Notes: a model not told the origin generated them from the letters alone. A stretch of 36,475 bases of DNA from an uncultured Dokdonia sp. (GCF_937910895.1 NZ_CALEMI010000110.1:1-36475); one strand, 5' to 3'; positions 18,062 through 25,167 are shown, numbered from the stretch's first letter. Numbers and translations: made by a program.

Positions 18062-18076
18062 GCACCGAATCGGTGC
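18062..18076. promoter_or_regulatory. Perfect short hairpin before the Lys-rich protein gene
   Basis: Arms gcaccga / tcggtgc surround one central base. It is GC-rich against an AT-rich background, 15 nt upstream of the ATG at 18047 and 15 nt after the upstream stop. There is no T run, so it is more likely an RNA processing or translation-control hairpin, or a protein-binding dyad, than a terminator. Confidence 0.5.
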
Positions 18077-18090
18077 AGATTAATAATTCA

Positions 18091-18690
18091 TTATTTGATT
18101 TTATAAAGGCGATAGATTACGAAGGATTCTTCATCAGAATTTTCTTCTGTAATACAGCGTTGTATTTCAGCTTTCGCTTCTTCTTTGGTGTCGTAAAACA
18201 CCTTCGGTGGGGAATCCACTATATATTTATCATCTTCTTTTACCGAAGAAGAATAAATGCCATAGACTTGAATGGTAAACCCTGCTTTAAACAGTAATGA
18301 GATGTAGTTATACCTGTCATAGTTATCCCACTGTGATGTCGGCTTACTATACAAGTAATGCATCTGATTATTTGTTCTGGTAAAAAGCGCATCCACCTCT
18401 TCATCTGAAAAAGTAATAGGCTTTGATAAGTGTAACTCCCATTTATGAATGATGTATAAAAGAACATTGTAATCAGTAACTAATGCTTCGTATAGTTTTT
18501 CATCATTAAAGTTTTCTAATTCTTTTTTATGATATCGCTCTGGTGCAATCCAAAGGGCAATATCAATACATTCATCTCGGGTTAAAAACCCTTTAACTTC
18601 TTTAGAAATGGGGAAAATATCCGCACTACGCATATTTACTTCCAATACTTCAAAAAAGTAGAGTAACAAACGTTGTTGTTTGAGTGTCAT
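18091..18690 (-). CDS. Unknown element protein (199 aa)
   Basis: This 199-residue soluble protein is rich in Tyr, Glu and Asp, with a helical N-terminal half (LLLYFFEVLEVNMRSADIFPIS) and a beta-rich C-terminal part (VFYDTKEEAKAEIQRCITEEN...FVIYRLYKIK). The YDTKEEAKAE stretch resembles short domains that modify single residues or bind nucleic acid, but no family can be named. It lies in the left-arm operon, 31 nt after the methyltransferase gene. Confidence 0.65.
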   Translation of the reverse strand: MTLKQQRLLLYFFEVLEVNMRSADIFPISKEVKGFLTRDECIDIALWIAPERYHKKELENFNDEKLYEALVTDYNVLLYIIHKWELHLSKPITFSDEEVDALFTRTNNQMHYLYSKPTSQWDNYDRYNYISLLFKAGFTIQVYGIYSSSVKEDDKYIVDSPPKVFYDTKEEAKAEIQRCITEENSDEESFVIYRLYKIK

Positions 18691-18721
18691 ATTTAATTGT
18701 GTTAAAAATTAGTATGTGATT

Positions 18722-19513
18722 TTAGAAAGCGTAATTAGCAGTCAGTACCTCTATTTTCTTTGAGGTATTTGCTACTCCTTCTTTACCAAGACTGGCATTC
18801 AGAGGTTTTTCAAATCGTTTAGTGTACCATCCATTTTTCTGGATGTATTCATCCAAAATGTCAGAAGGGTATGAAGACAAGAGAAACTTTCCTTTGATAT
18901 TAGAAAGCGTATCTAATAAGTTTCGATAATCACTTTCCGTATAACCTTCATAGAGTCCTTGATCAGAGTTGATATAGGGAGGATCGATATAATGAAAGGT
19001 ATCTACAGCATCACGACTTGTAATTACTTTTAGAGCATCGTTATTTTCAATCTGTACATTCTCTAACCGTTTGTAAATCGACTCATCAAAAGCAATCTTC
19101 TTATTCCTAAAAGCTTTAACCCGCTTTCCATATTTATCATATCCCCACGATCCCACATTACAGGCAAAGCCCATATTAGTAGCGATATAAAATGCCCAGG
19201 CTTGTTGTAACGTATTAAACAAGTGTGGCATTCGATAGATCGCTAGAGCAACAGAATACGTCGCCCGTGAGAATAGTGTTGCTTCTATTTTTGCTTTAAG
19301 CGAAACAAAATCAGTTTTGATGACTTCATAGAAATTAACCACAAGGTTATTCGTATCATTGATCGTTTCTGATTCTGAAGGCGCTTTCGCGAAAAAGACC
19401 GCACCACCACCAAAAAAGGCTTCGGTGTAAATGGTATGTTCGGGAATAAGTGGAAGGATATGAGATAGCATATTGAGTTTGCCACCGTAATAAGTAATGG
19501 GAGTTTTTGGCAT
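18722..19513 (-). CDS. dam: Orphan D12-class N6-adenine DNA methyltransferase
   Basis: The 263-residue protein has the Dam/D12 layout: N-terminal YYGGK that contacts SAM (residues 8-12), motif I TEAFFGGGAVFF (about 30-41), INDTNNLVVNFY, and catalytic motif IV DPPY near residue 177. Length is typical. The likely product is N6-methyladenine; the target site cannot be read from sequence, though GATC is common in this class. No restriction endonuclease is adjacent, so the role is probably protection from host restriction or replication control. It starts 14 nt after the RadC-like gene. One TTTCGCGAAA palindrome (19385-19394) lies within it. Confidence 0.9.
   Translation of the reverse strand: MPKTPITYYGGKLNMLSHILPLIPEHTIYTEAFFGGGAVFFAKAPSESETINDTNNLVVNFYEVIKTDFVSLKAKIEATLFSRATYSVALAIYRMPHLFNTLQQAWAFYIATNMGFACNVGSWGYDKYGKRVKAFRNKKIAFDESIYKRLENVQIENNDALKVITSRDAVDTFHYIDPPYINSDQGLYEGYTESDYRNLLDTLSNIKGKFLLSSYPSDILDEYIQKNGWYTKRFEKPLNASLGKEGVANTSKKIEVLTANYAF
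19385..19394. repeat. TTTCGCGAAA palindrome, copy 3
   Basis: Core palindrome inside the methyltransferase gene, on the mobile element. It shows that element DNA carries the same over-represented word as the chromosomal GH65 gene. Confidence 0.85.
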
Positions 19514-19527
19514 AAAGACTTAGAAAA

Positions 19528-19998
19528 CTATAACCAACCTTCATCTGCGAAGGAGACATAGCTTTCTGTAGTTAGGATAATGTGATCGAGTAATTTGATA
19601 TGTAAAGTATCAAGGCTTTTCTTTAAGTTCTTGGTTGTCGAATGGTCAGAATGAGATGCTTTTAAAACCCCCGAAGGATGATTATGAGCAATGATCACTC
19701 CTGTTGCATTAGTAAGTAAGGCGAGCTGTGCAATCTCTTTATAATTTACATACGTACCGTTCGTATTTCCGATACTAATCTCACTAACGCCTAATACTTG
19801 ATTAGCATTAGATAGTAAGATGACCCAAAAGAACTCTTTGTAATCCAATCGATTTGTATCGACAAAATCACGCAAAAGATTTTCAGTAGCCATCGAAGAT
19901 GCAATTCTCTGCTCTTTATCATATAAAGGTCGTTTGTAATGTATTTGGACTTCATTGCATAAAGCAATATCCAAGGGATGTTGTTTTTTGGGTTTCAT
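19528..19998 (-). CDS. radC: RadC-like JAB/MPN (JAMM) domain protein
   Basis: The 156-residue protein consists of the RadC MPN domain without the usual N-terminal helix-hairpin-helix region of chromosomal RadC. The JAMM ligands are complete: Glu73 in GVSEISIG, His105 and His107 in AHNHPSG, and Asp118 in SHSD. RadC-like proteins of this short type are common in mobile elements of Bacteroidota; their biochemical role is unsettled despite the DNA-repair name. It serves here as the reference for the degenerate relative at 26063-26518, which aligns over nearly its full length. Confidence 0.88.
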   Translation of the reverse strand: MKPKKQHPLDIALCNEVQIHYKRPLYDKEQRIASSMATENLLRDFVDTNRLDYKEFFWVILLSNANQVLGVSEISIGNTNGTYVNYKEIAQLALLTNATGVIIAHNHPSGVLKASHSDHSTTKNLKKSLDTLHIKLLDHIILTTESYVSFADEGWL

Positions 19999-20047
19999 AG
20001 TCTATTTAATTAAGGTTCGTTTGAAACCAGTATGAACTCAAAAAAAA

Positions 20048-21301
20048 TCAAACGGTAGAGTCAGAAATATGTATTGGATCGTAAAGTTTTTTGATTTGAT
20101 GATGGGTAATGGTATTAGCTGAAAATGCCTTGGAAGGAGAGCCGTGGATCATCAACTTGAGATAAATTTCATAATTAGCGAGGTTCACAAAATCCGCTAC
20201 AACAAATATGGGATAGAACTCTTTTTCCATAAATCGCGCATCTGATTGAGAAAGTCTAAAGCATACGATTGATCCAACATTTCCAAGTACCGCTTCTCTA
20301 ATTTTAGGATCAAGCTGTGAGATGTATTGGTGCGCCATAATAAGACCTAATTTGAACTTACGCAGTTCTGAGAGCATATCTATAATAGAAGCGGTTGTGT
20401 AATGTTGAAACTCATCTAAATAACAAAAGAAAACTTTTCGTTTTTCTGGAGGTGTATCAATACGAGAGAATGCAGAAGAGGCAATGGAAGTGAGCAGTAA
20501 AGAACCTAATATATATGAAGCATCAGAACCCAAATTTCCTTTAGAAATATTTACCAACAGTATCTTTTGAGAATCCATAACCTTGCGTAATGAAATCTGC
20601 TCGGTATTACTTACTAACACCCTTTTTACCGAAGGATATGACAAGATACCGCCCAACTTATTGTAAATAGGAATAAGGTCTGTCTTGGGAGAATAGTTTT
20701 TAAATTCCTTCTCCCAAAATGCACGTACGTCTGGATTAATGATATGAGGTAAACATTGATCTCGAAAATCACGATCATGAAGAAGTTTTAGAATATCAGA
20801 AAAAGTTGCTTGCTTTTGATCTAAGAGGGTAAGAATGACATTACGTAAGATATGAGAGAGTTTGATACCCCAACTTTGATTTCCCCATAGGTGTTGAAAG
20901 ATTTCAAGGATATTAGAAGTAACTAACGGACGTTTTTCATAGGAAACATTACGCAGTGGATTATATCCTAGATTAAGCAAAGGATCAGTCGTATTAAGAT
21001 AGATAACATCTTTCTTACGATGTTCTGGAATAGTATCATACACTTTTGAAACTAAATCTCCGTGAACGTCGATCAAACAGACCCCCCTCCCATCATAGAT
21101 ATCCTGCGCGATTTTTGTATGTAAAAGTGAGGTTTTCCCTGTTCCGGTACGACCTAGTATATAAAAGTGATAGAGCCTGTCACGTAAAAGAATACCAAAG
21201 TCATCACCTTGATTTCTGAAATTCGTTTGTGCGAAGTAGCAGATTGGATTGTCATCAGGAGTATTCACTCTGCTATTTTCTCTTACAAATGAATGATACA
21301 A
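20048..21301 (-). CDS. HerA/VirD4-like DNA-pumping ATPase
   Basis: The 417-residue RecA-fold ATPase has Walker A GRTGTGKTS near residues 53-61, GVCLIDVHGDL just after it, and Walker B FFCYLDEFQ near 283. It has the arrangement of type IV coupling proteins and HerA-like helicases (IAHQYISQL-type sensor region near 315). No transmembrane segment is present. The frame has no ATG at its start; TTG at 21301 is the best candidate because the only upstream in-frame codons before a stop are non-start codons. A single AAATATGTAT word lies in its 3' end (20065-20074). It probably moves DNA during transfer. It is one of two such ATPases in the element. Confidence 0.82.
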   Translation of the reverse strand: MYHSFVRENSRVNTPDDNPICYFAQTNFRNQGDDFGILLRDRLYHFYILGRTGTGKTSLLHTKIAQDIYDGRGVCLIDVHGDLVSKVYDTIPEHRKKDVIYLNTTDPLLNLGYNPLRNVSYEKRPLVTSNILEIFQHLWGNQSWGIKLSHILRNVILTLLDQKQATFSDILKLLHDRDFRDQCLPHIINPDVRAFWEKEFKNYSPKTDLIPIYNKLGGILSYPSVKRVLVSNTEQISLRKVMDSQKILLVNISKGNLGSDASYILGSLLLTSIASSAFSRIDTPPEKRKVFFCYLDEFQHYTTASIIDMLSELRKFKLGLIMAHQYISQLDPKIREAVLGNVGSIVCFRLSQSDARFMEKEFYPIFVVADFVNLANYEIYLKLMIHGSPSKAFSANTITHHQIKKLYDPIHISDSTV

Positions 21302-21398
21302 AAGGGGTAGTAAAATGTATGAGAAAACACCAATTTAAAGTTGATGTCTCTTTCTAATAATTTTTGATTTTCTCTATGCTTGTAGTAGTAGATAGCCT

Positions 21399-23114
21399 TT
21401 AAGAATCTATAATGCTGGTTCGAACGTTGTGCAGTCCTGTGCACAAGGACACATTAGGGGTGTCAAAACCATGAGAATCGCCTTTGTTTATAAGGTGATT
21501 TTTTGGTTCTAACCCTTGCTTTTCTGCTCTATACACAAGATCACATTCTTTAAGAGCCAATAGTGGTTTCGCCTTTATAAAATAGAGTTTTCTGTCCAAT
21601 AACGTCTGGTTCGAACCTATTTTACTCAGTAGTGCTTTTTTAGTAAAATAGTCACTTTCTTCGAGAGTTTTGGATGCATTGAGAGAGAAGTTTAAATAAT
21701 CAATAGCCACTTCCATCCAATTAGTAATTCCTCTTTCTTCTTGTTTAATTTCGCTTTCGAGAGTTTTAGCTTCCTTTACAGACTGTTCTTTCAATTGATG
21801 ATACATTTCTTTACTAATATCTCCTTCAGCTCTCATTAAAGTCAAACCATTAATTCGACTTTCAATTTCACTTTTACGTTTTTTTATTTGTGATATATAT
21901 TGAAGCTGTACGGCATTATTAGTTTCATCATAGTCTTTAAGTTCTTTCGTTATAAAATCGTAGAATGGCTTTTCAATCTCTATACTTTGTAATGCCTTTA
22001 AATATTGCTTCTCCAGTTCTGATTCTTGTATGGTTTTTTGACTGCAACTTCCTTTCTTTTTTGTGCATCTATAATAAGTTATATCAATAACTGTGGGTTT
22101 CTTCATCTCTGAAATTACAAAATTGCATTTAGGACAGTCATCCCTGTTAATACAAGAGAACTTATATCTACATTTTGTACATCGAACCTGCAATTTACGT
22201 TCAGCGGTTATAGAACATCCACATTCTCCACAAGTGAGTAGACCTCGAAAAGAGAAATCATATTTTTTCTTTCGAGTCGGTCTTTTATGATTGCCTATAT
22301 GAATCTGCACTTTCTCATACTCTTGTTGTGACACCATTGGCGTATGGAGACCTCTATATCTTTTTTTATTTCCATTAACATCGTTCCAATAGAAGTATCC
22401 AAAGAAAAATTCTGTGCTAAACAGTTTATGATAGGTATGAATACAATATGATCTTTTATTGAAATTTACTAGCCCTCTTTTGTCGCCTTCTCGCTTAATT
22501 TCGGCAATAGAATATGCACCTGTTAACATTAAGTTCCATAATTTTTTAACAATGGGATGTCGCTCTGGATCTTCTATAATTTCTTGGTTTTGGACAACTC
22601 CTTTACGATTTTTATGATGAATATAACCTATAGGCAACGTTGGAAAAGGACACCATCCTCTCTCTGCTTTTTGTCGCATTCCACGTTTTACATCGACACT
22701 CAAATCTTTTACAAATTGATTAGCCATTCCAAGTTCTACCTGCATCATTAATACGTTATCAGAAGGCTTGTAATCCCTCCCAAAGCATTGAATATGCTTG
22801 ATGATGTTATTCTGTAGCATCCAACTTATTTTCCCTCCATCTACAGGGTTTCTGGCTAGTCTGTTCAGCTTCCAGCAAAGTATGGCATCAGCTTCTCCTT
22901 TTTCAATCCGTAAAAGCATTTCATTAAATACCGTTCTACCTGGAGCTTTAGCTGATTTTGACTCACTAAAAACTTCAACAACATTTAATCCGAGTTCATC
23001 AGATATCTTAGATACTTCTGCCTTTTGATCTTCGATAGAAGCCATTTGGCGATCTTCTGATTCACTAGATTTTCTGGCATAGAGAAAATAACGAAGTCCA
23101 CTGTTATTTTTCAT
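21399..23114 (-). CDS. Large serine recombinase
   Basis: The ATG at 23114 gives 571 residues; an upstream TTG at 23126 would add four. The catalytic domain is clear: YARKSSESEDRQMASIEDQ with the nucleophile Ser near residue 15, then KLNRLARNPVDGG. The recombinase domain follows (GWCPFPTLPIGY), then a zinc ribbon (CGECGCSI...YYRC) and a long coiled-coil region (about 400-480). The zinc ribbon holds an additional four-cysteine insert (CTKCRYKFSC...CPKC). The final ~40 residues (GLEPKNHLINKGD onward) lie over a cluster of short dyads. Its likely role is integration/excision. It sits inside the element, not at an end. Confidence 0.88.
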   Translation of the reverse strand: MKNNSGLRYFLYARKSSESEDRQMASIEDQKAEVSKISDELGLNVVEVFSESKSAKAPGRTVFNEMLLRIEKGEADAILCWKLNRLARNPVDGGKISWMLQNNIIKHIQCFGRDYKPSDNVLMMQVELGMANQFVKDLSVDVKRGMRQKAERGWCPFPTLPIGYIHHKNRKGVVQNQEIIEDPERHPIVKKLWNLMLTGAYSIAEIKREGDKRGLVNFNKRSYCIHTYHKLFSTEFFFGYFYWNDVNGNKKRYRGLHTPMVSQQEYEKVQIHIGNHKRPTRKKKYDFSFRGLLTCGECGCSITAERKLQVRCTKCRYKFSCINRDDCPKCNFVISEMKKPTVIDITYYRCTKKKGSCSQKTIQESELEKQYLKALQSIEIEKPFYDFITKELKDYDETNNAVQLQYISQIKKRKSEIESRINGLTLMRAEGDISKEMYHQLKEQSVKEAKTLESEIKQEERGITNWMEVAIDYLNFSLNASKTLEESDYFTKKALLSKIGSNQTLLDRKLYFIKAKPLLALKECDLVYRAEKQGLEPKNHLINKGDSHGFDTPNVSLCTGLHNVRTSIIDS

Positions 23115-23124
23115 AATACCAACC

Positions 23125-23217
23125 AAAAAGGGACAAAGAGTAATAATTCAGAATGCTGTTCAAAATCATTTCTTTGCCCCTTTTTAGTCTGAATTTATTT
23201 TGATTTTGAACAGCATT
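23125..23217. repeat. Three-block interleaved inverted repeat upstream of the recombinase
   Basis: Three blocks are each followed by their reverse complement in the same order, A-C-B-A'-C'-B'. A is 23125-23139 with A' 23171-23185 (14 of 15 pairs). C is 23142-23152 with C' 23188-23199 (one inserted base). B is 23152-23168 with B' 23201-23217 (17 of 17 pairs). The dyad centres are offset by about 15 bp each (23155, 23170, 23184). The array ends 10 nt before the recombinase ATG, in its 5' untranslated region. It may be a recombination site, a pseudoknot leader, or both. Confidence 0.85.
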
Positions 23218-23245
23218 AGTACTATACCACACAATACAAAAAATC

Positions 23246-23419
23246 CTACTCATAATATTTAGGAGTGTTTTCGATAACGAGCGCAAAGAAGCTCAATAAT
23301 CGATAGGCTTCATCATTTGTTTCTTCAATAGTCAATTCTACTCCGTATTGATCTTTATAGAGTCTTCGGAATTCCATATTACTTTCTAAAGAGAGTGTTG
23401 TTGGTACTTGAATTTTCAT
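23246..23419 (-). CDS. Small conserved recombinase-associated protein
   Basis: The ATG at 23419 gives 57 residues; an upstream ATG at 23437 adds six. The pattern FRRLYKDQYGVELTIEETNDEAYRLLSFFALV resembles the short YG(V/I)ELxxEEAxxxAxxLL proteins often found beside recombinases and transfer ATPases in many phyla; their function is unknown. It is the first gene of the left arm, divergent from the winged-helix gene at 23547. Confidence 0.65.
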   Translation of the reverse strand: MKIQVPTTLSLESNMEFRRLYKDQYGVELTIEETNDEAYRLLSFFALVIENTPKYYE

Positions 23420-23462
23420 ATTATGACTATAAATCAATAAGGTGCTTAATAGGTAGGGGGAG

Positions 23463-23503
23463 AAATATGTATGATGCTTTTAATTCATCTTCAATACATA
23501 TTT
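23463..23503. promoter_or_regulatory. AAATATGTAT inverted repeat in the divergent control region
   Basis: Perfect 10-bp arms AAATATGTAT (23463-23472) and ATACATATTT (23494-23503) are 21 bp apart, so their centres are about three helical turns apart. They lie between the divergent left and right arms, and the same half-site forms the palindrome before the XRE gene (24120-24141). Probably an operator of the XRE regulator. Confidence 0.6.
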
Positions 23504-23546
23504 ATACCACTACCACCTTACTATCATTGATCTGTAGACTAGAGGT

Positions 23547-24065
23547 ATGAGTTATTATATCCATACAACCCAAACTCCTAATATCCTCTTTGATCACTTA
23601 TTAAAACGGTTAACGAGTAGTGAATTAAAAGTACTGCTTACCGTTATTCGCAAAACGATAGGGCAGACACATCCTACGATTCCTGGTACTCGATTAGAAA
23701 GAGCATGGATATCACAAAAGCTGTTTATGCTGTGCTGTAACCTATCTGGACGAGCTGTTTCAAATGCCATTGATTCTTTAGTACAACAAAAATTGTTGCT
23801 GGTAACAGACAAAAAAGGCACTGTTTTGGGAACTAAAGCAAAGCGCAGGGGTGCTTCTCAGCTGTATTTTTCAAGCCTTTTAAGGCTTGAACAGCAAAAA
23901 GAAAAAACTCGTAAAGGGTCTTGTTATAAACCAGTGACAAAAGGTCACACTATTAAACTAAATAATAAAACTAAATCTTGTTACAATACTTCACAAGGTG
24001 CCAGAAAGCTTTCTGACACTGAACGATACCAACAAATAAAAAATACTTTACCCATAAATCAATAA
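23547..24065 (+). CDS. Winged-helix replication-initiator-like protein
   Basis: The 172-residue basic protein has an N-terminal winged-helix domain of about 95 residues (SSELKVLLTVIRKTIGQTH, then LSGRAVSNAIDSLVQQKLLLVTDKKG), as in phage and plasmid replisome organisers and RepA/RepO N-domains. The tail is basic and low-complexity (KLNNKTKSCYN). It is a paralogue of the protein at 25424-25939: both start with TPN-x-x-F-D, share the R-LLGW/R-TIGQ helix position and the RxVxNxIxxLxxxxLxxVxD recognition helix and wing. Its role is probably DNA binding at an element origin or control region. Confidence 0.65.
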   Translation: MSYYIHTTQTPNILFDHLLKRLTSSELKVLLTVIRKTIGQTHPTIPGTRLERAWISQKLFMLCCNLSGRAVSNAIDSLVQQKLLLVTDKKGTVLGTKAKRRGASQLYFSSLLRLEQQKEKTRKGSCYKPVTKGHTIKLNNKTKSCYNTSQGARKLSDTERYQQIKNTLPINQ

Positions 24066-24119
24066 TAAAGACACCAGAGATACACAGCTTATTCACTCAA
24101 TATTCAAGCCACCACGAAA

Positions 24120-24141
24120 AAATATGTATATATACATATTT
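24120..24141. promoter_or_regulatory. 22-bp perfect palindrome, operator candidate
   Basis: Perfect palindrome with AAATATGTAT as left arm and its complement as right arm. It uses the same half-sites as the dyad at 23463-23503 and lies 91 bp upstream of the XRE regulator gene. Confidence 0.65.
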
Positions 24142-24164
24142 CTTACCCTACATACTCTCTCTAC

Positions 24165-24176
24165 CTGTATATACAG
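24165..24176. promoter_or_regulatory. CTGTATATACAG palindrome
   Basis: A 12-bp perfect palindrome between the AAATATGTAT palindrome and the XRE gene. It is a second operator candidate of different sequence. Confidence 0.45.
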
Positions 24177-24195
24177 AAGATAAATTACTATGTGA

Positions 24196-24222
24196 AAAGG
24201 CAATGTGTAATCCATTGCCTTT
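24196..24222 (+). promoter_or_regulatory. Leader hairpin before the XRE gene
   Basis: Arms AAAGGCAATG and CATTGCCTTT (10 of 10 pairs) have a 7-nt loop and end 9 nt before the ATG at 24232. The hairpin occupies the ribosome-binding region and its 3' arm ends in three T, so it could act as an attenuator or translational brake. Confidence 0.6.
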
Positions 24223-24231
24223 AGCACAATT

Positions 24232-24582
24232 ATGAATAAACAACCCAATATATCTCCATCTCAGGCACGTAAGATGCATCACTTGAAAATCAATGATCTT
24301 GCTTACCTTTTAGAAATGGATCAAGGAAATTTATCCCGCTTTGAGGCAGGGAAAATCCAAAACCCCAAAGCCATTATAGGCTATCATATCCTTCTTAATT
24401 TATCAATAGAAAACTCAATAGCGCAAGTTTTTGAAGGTGGCTTCAACAATTTATCTGATAGGTGTTTTCAGTTAATAGAAAAAGTTTCTGAAGGACCAAA
24501 AACACCTAAAAACAGATTACGTCTTGAAGGACTTAATACTGTTGTTACACGACTCATGCAGTTTGATAATGCTCATGAATAA
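24232..24582 (+). CDS. XRE-family HTH transcriptional regulator
   Basis: The 116-residue protein has a lambda-repressor-like HTH at about residues 9-50 (ISPSQARKMHHLKINDLAYLLEMDQGNLSRFEAGK), with DQGNLSRFEAG as the recognition helix and the characteristic following turn. The C-terminal half is helical and may dimerise. Two palindromes and a leader hairpin precede it, so autoregulation is likely. Its last codons overlap the ATG of the RuvC-like gene, so the two are co-translated. It is probably the master switch of the element. Confidence 0.82.
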   Translation: MNKQPNISPSQARKMHHLKINDLAYLLEMDQGNLSRFEAGKIQNPKAIIGYHILLNLSIENSIAQVFEGGFNNLSDRCFQLIEKVSEGPKTPKNRLRLEGLNTVVTRLMQFDNAHE

Positions 24583-25063
24583 GAAAAATCAAACCATATT
24601 AGCGCTCTACCCAAATCGCTACGGTATAGGGTATGCTGTTTTTGATACGCCAGATAATCTTGTAGAGTATGGTATTGGTTATGTACAACCAATAAGTAAC
24701 AAAAAAACTATGAAGCGGGTAAAACAGTATATCGCTTATTATAAACCTAATGTTATTATCACACGAAATATCAACGACCAAAACAAGAAAAGTAAACGTA
24801 TTGAAAAACTCATAGATTGTATTTGCAAAGAAGCACAATTACAAAATTTTGAAGTACACAGTTACACCAGAACGCAAATCAAAGATGTCTTTCTTCAGTT
24901 TGGAGCGAACTCTAAATATCAGATATCACAAAAGATTATCGGATGGTATAAACGATTAGAAAGTTATACGTTTCCAGAGCGTAAACGGTGGATGGCTGAA
25001 AACCATAATACAGGTGTATTTGATGCCGTGAGTTTGGCGATGACGCATTATTATTTGGAGTAA
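24575..25063 (+). CDS. RuvC/RNase H-fold protein lacking the first catalytic Asp
   Basis: The ATG at 24575 gives 162 residues and overlaps the XRE stop by 8 nt; ATG 24569 is an alternative. The protein follows the RuvC pattern: strand 1 TILALYPNRYGIGYAVFD, VIITRNI in the middle, basic helix region, and the last helix NTGVFDAVSLAMTHYY, like the DAADALA end of RuvC. In RuvC strand 1 reads D-P-G; here the Asp position is Tyr12 (LYPN), so the active site is incomplete or rearranged. It may be a structure-specific DNA binder rather than a resolvase. The family call rests on pattern, not on a search. Confidence 0.55.
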   Translation: MNKKNQTILALYPNRYGIGYAVFDTPDNLVEYGIGYVQPISNKKTMKRVKQYIAYYKPNVIITRNINDQNKKSKRIEKLIDCICKEAQLQNFEVHSYTRTQIKDVFLQFGANSKYQISQKIIGWYKRLESYTFPERKRWMAENHNTGVFDAVSLAMTHYYLE

Positions 25064-25093
25064 GTAAAAAAGCACCTAAATGGTATTTTTTGT

Positions 25094-25140
25094 TGTCGCA
25101 CAACACCTCTTGTACGACAGAAGTCAAGGGTTTTACGACA
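25094..25140. promoter_or_regulatory. Three degenerate copies of TGTCGTACAA
   Basis: TGTCGCACAA at 25094-25103 (plus), TTGTACGACA at 25110-25119 (minus) and TTTTACGACA at 25131-25140 (minus). Copies 1 and 2 form an inverted pair, copies 2 and 3 a direct pair 21 bp apart. They lie just upstream of the gene at 25168 and may be operators or iteron-like sites. Confidence 0.45.
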
Positions 25141-25167
25141 TTAATTATCAGATATCAATTGTTATAA

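Noticed and set aside
21417-21617. GGTTCGAAC at 21417 and GGTTCGAACC at 21608, resembling a tRNA T-arm
   Set aside because: No acceptor, anticodon or D-arm pairing can be built around either, and both lie in recombinase coding sequence.
23104-23286. Open frame of 60 codons on the minus strand across the interleaved inverted repeat
   Set aside because: It overlaps both the recombinase start and the small 57-residue gene, and its composition follows the repeats rather than a protein.
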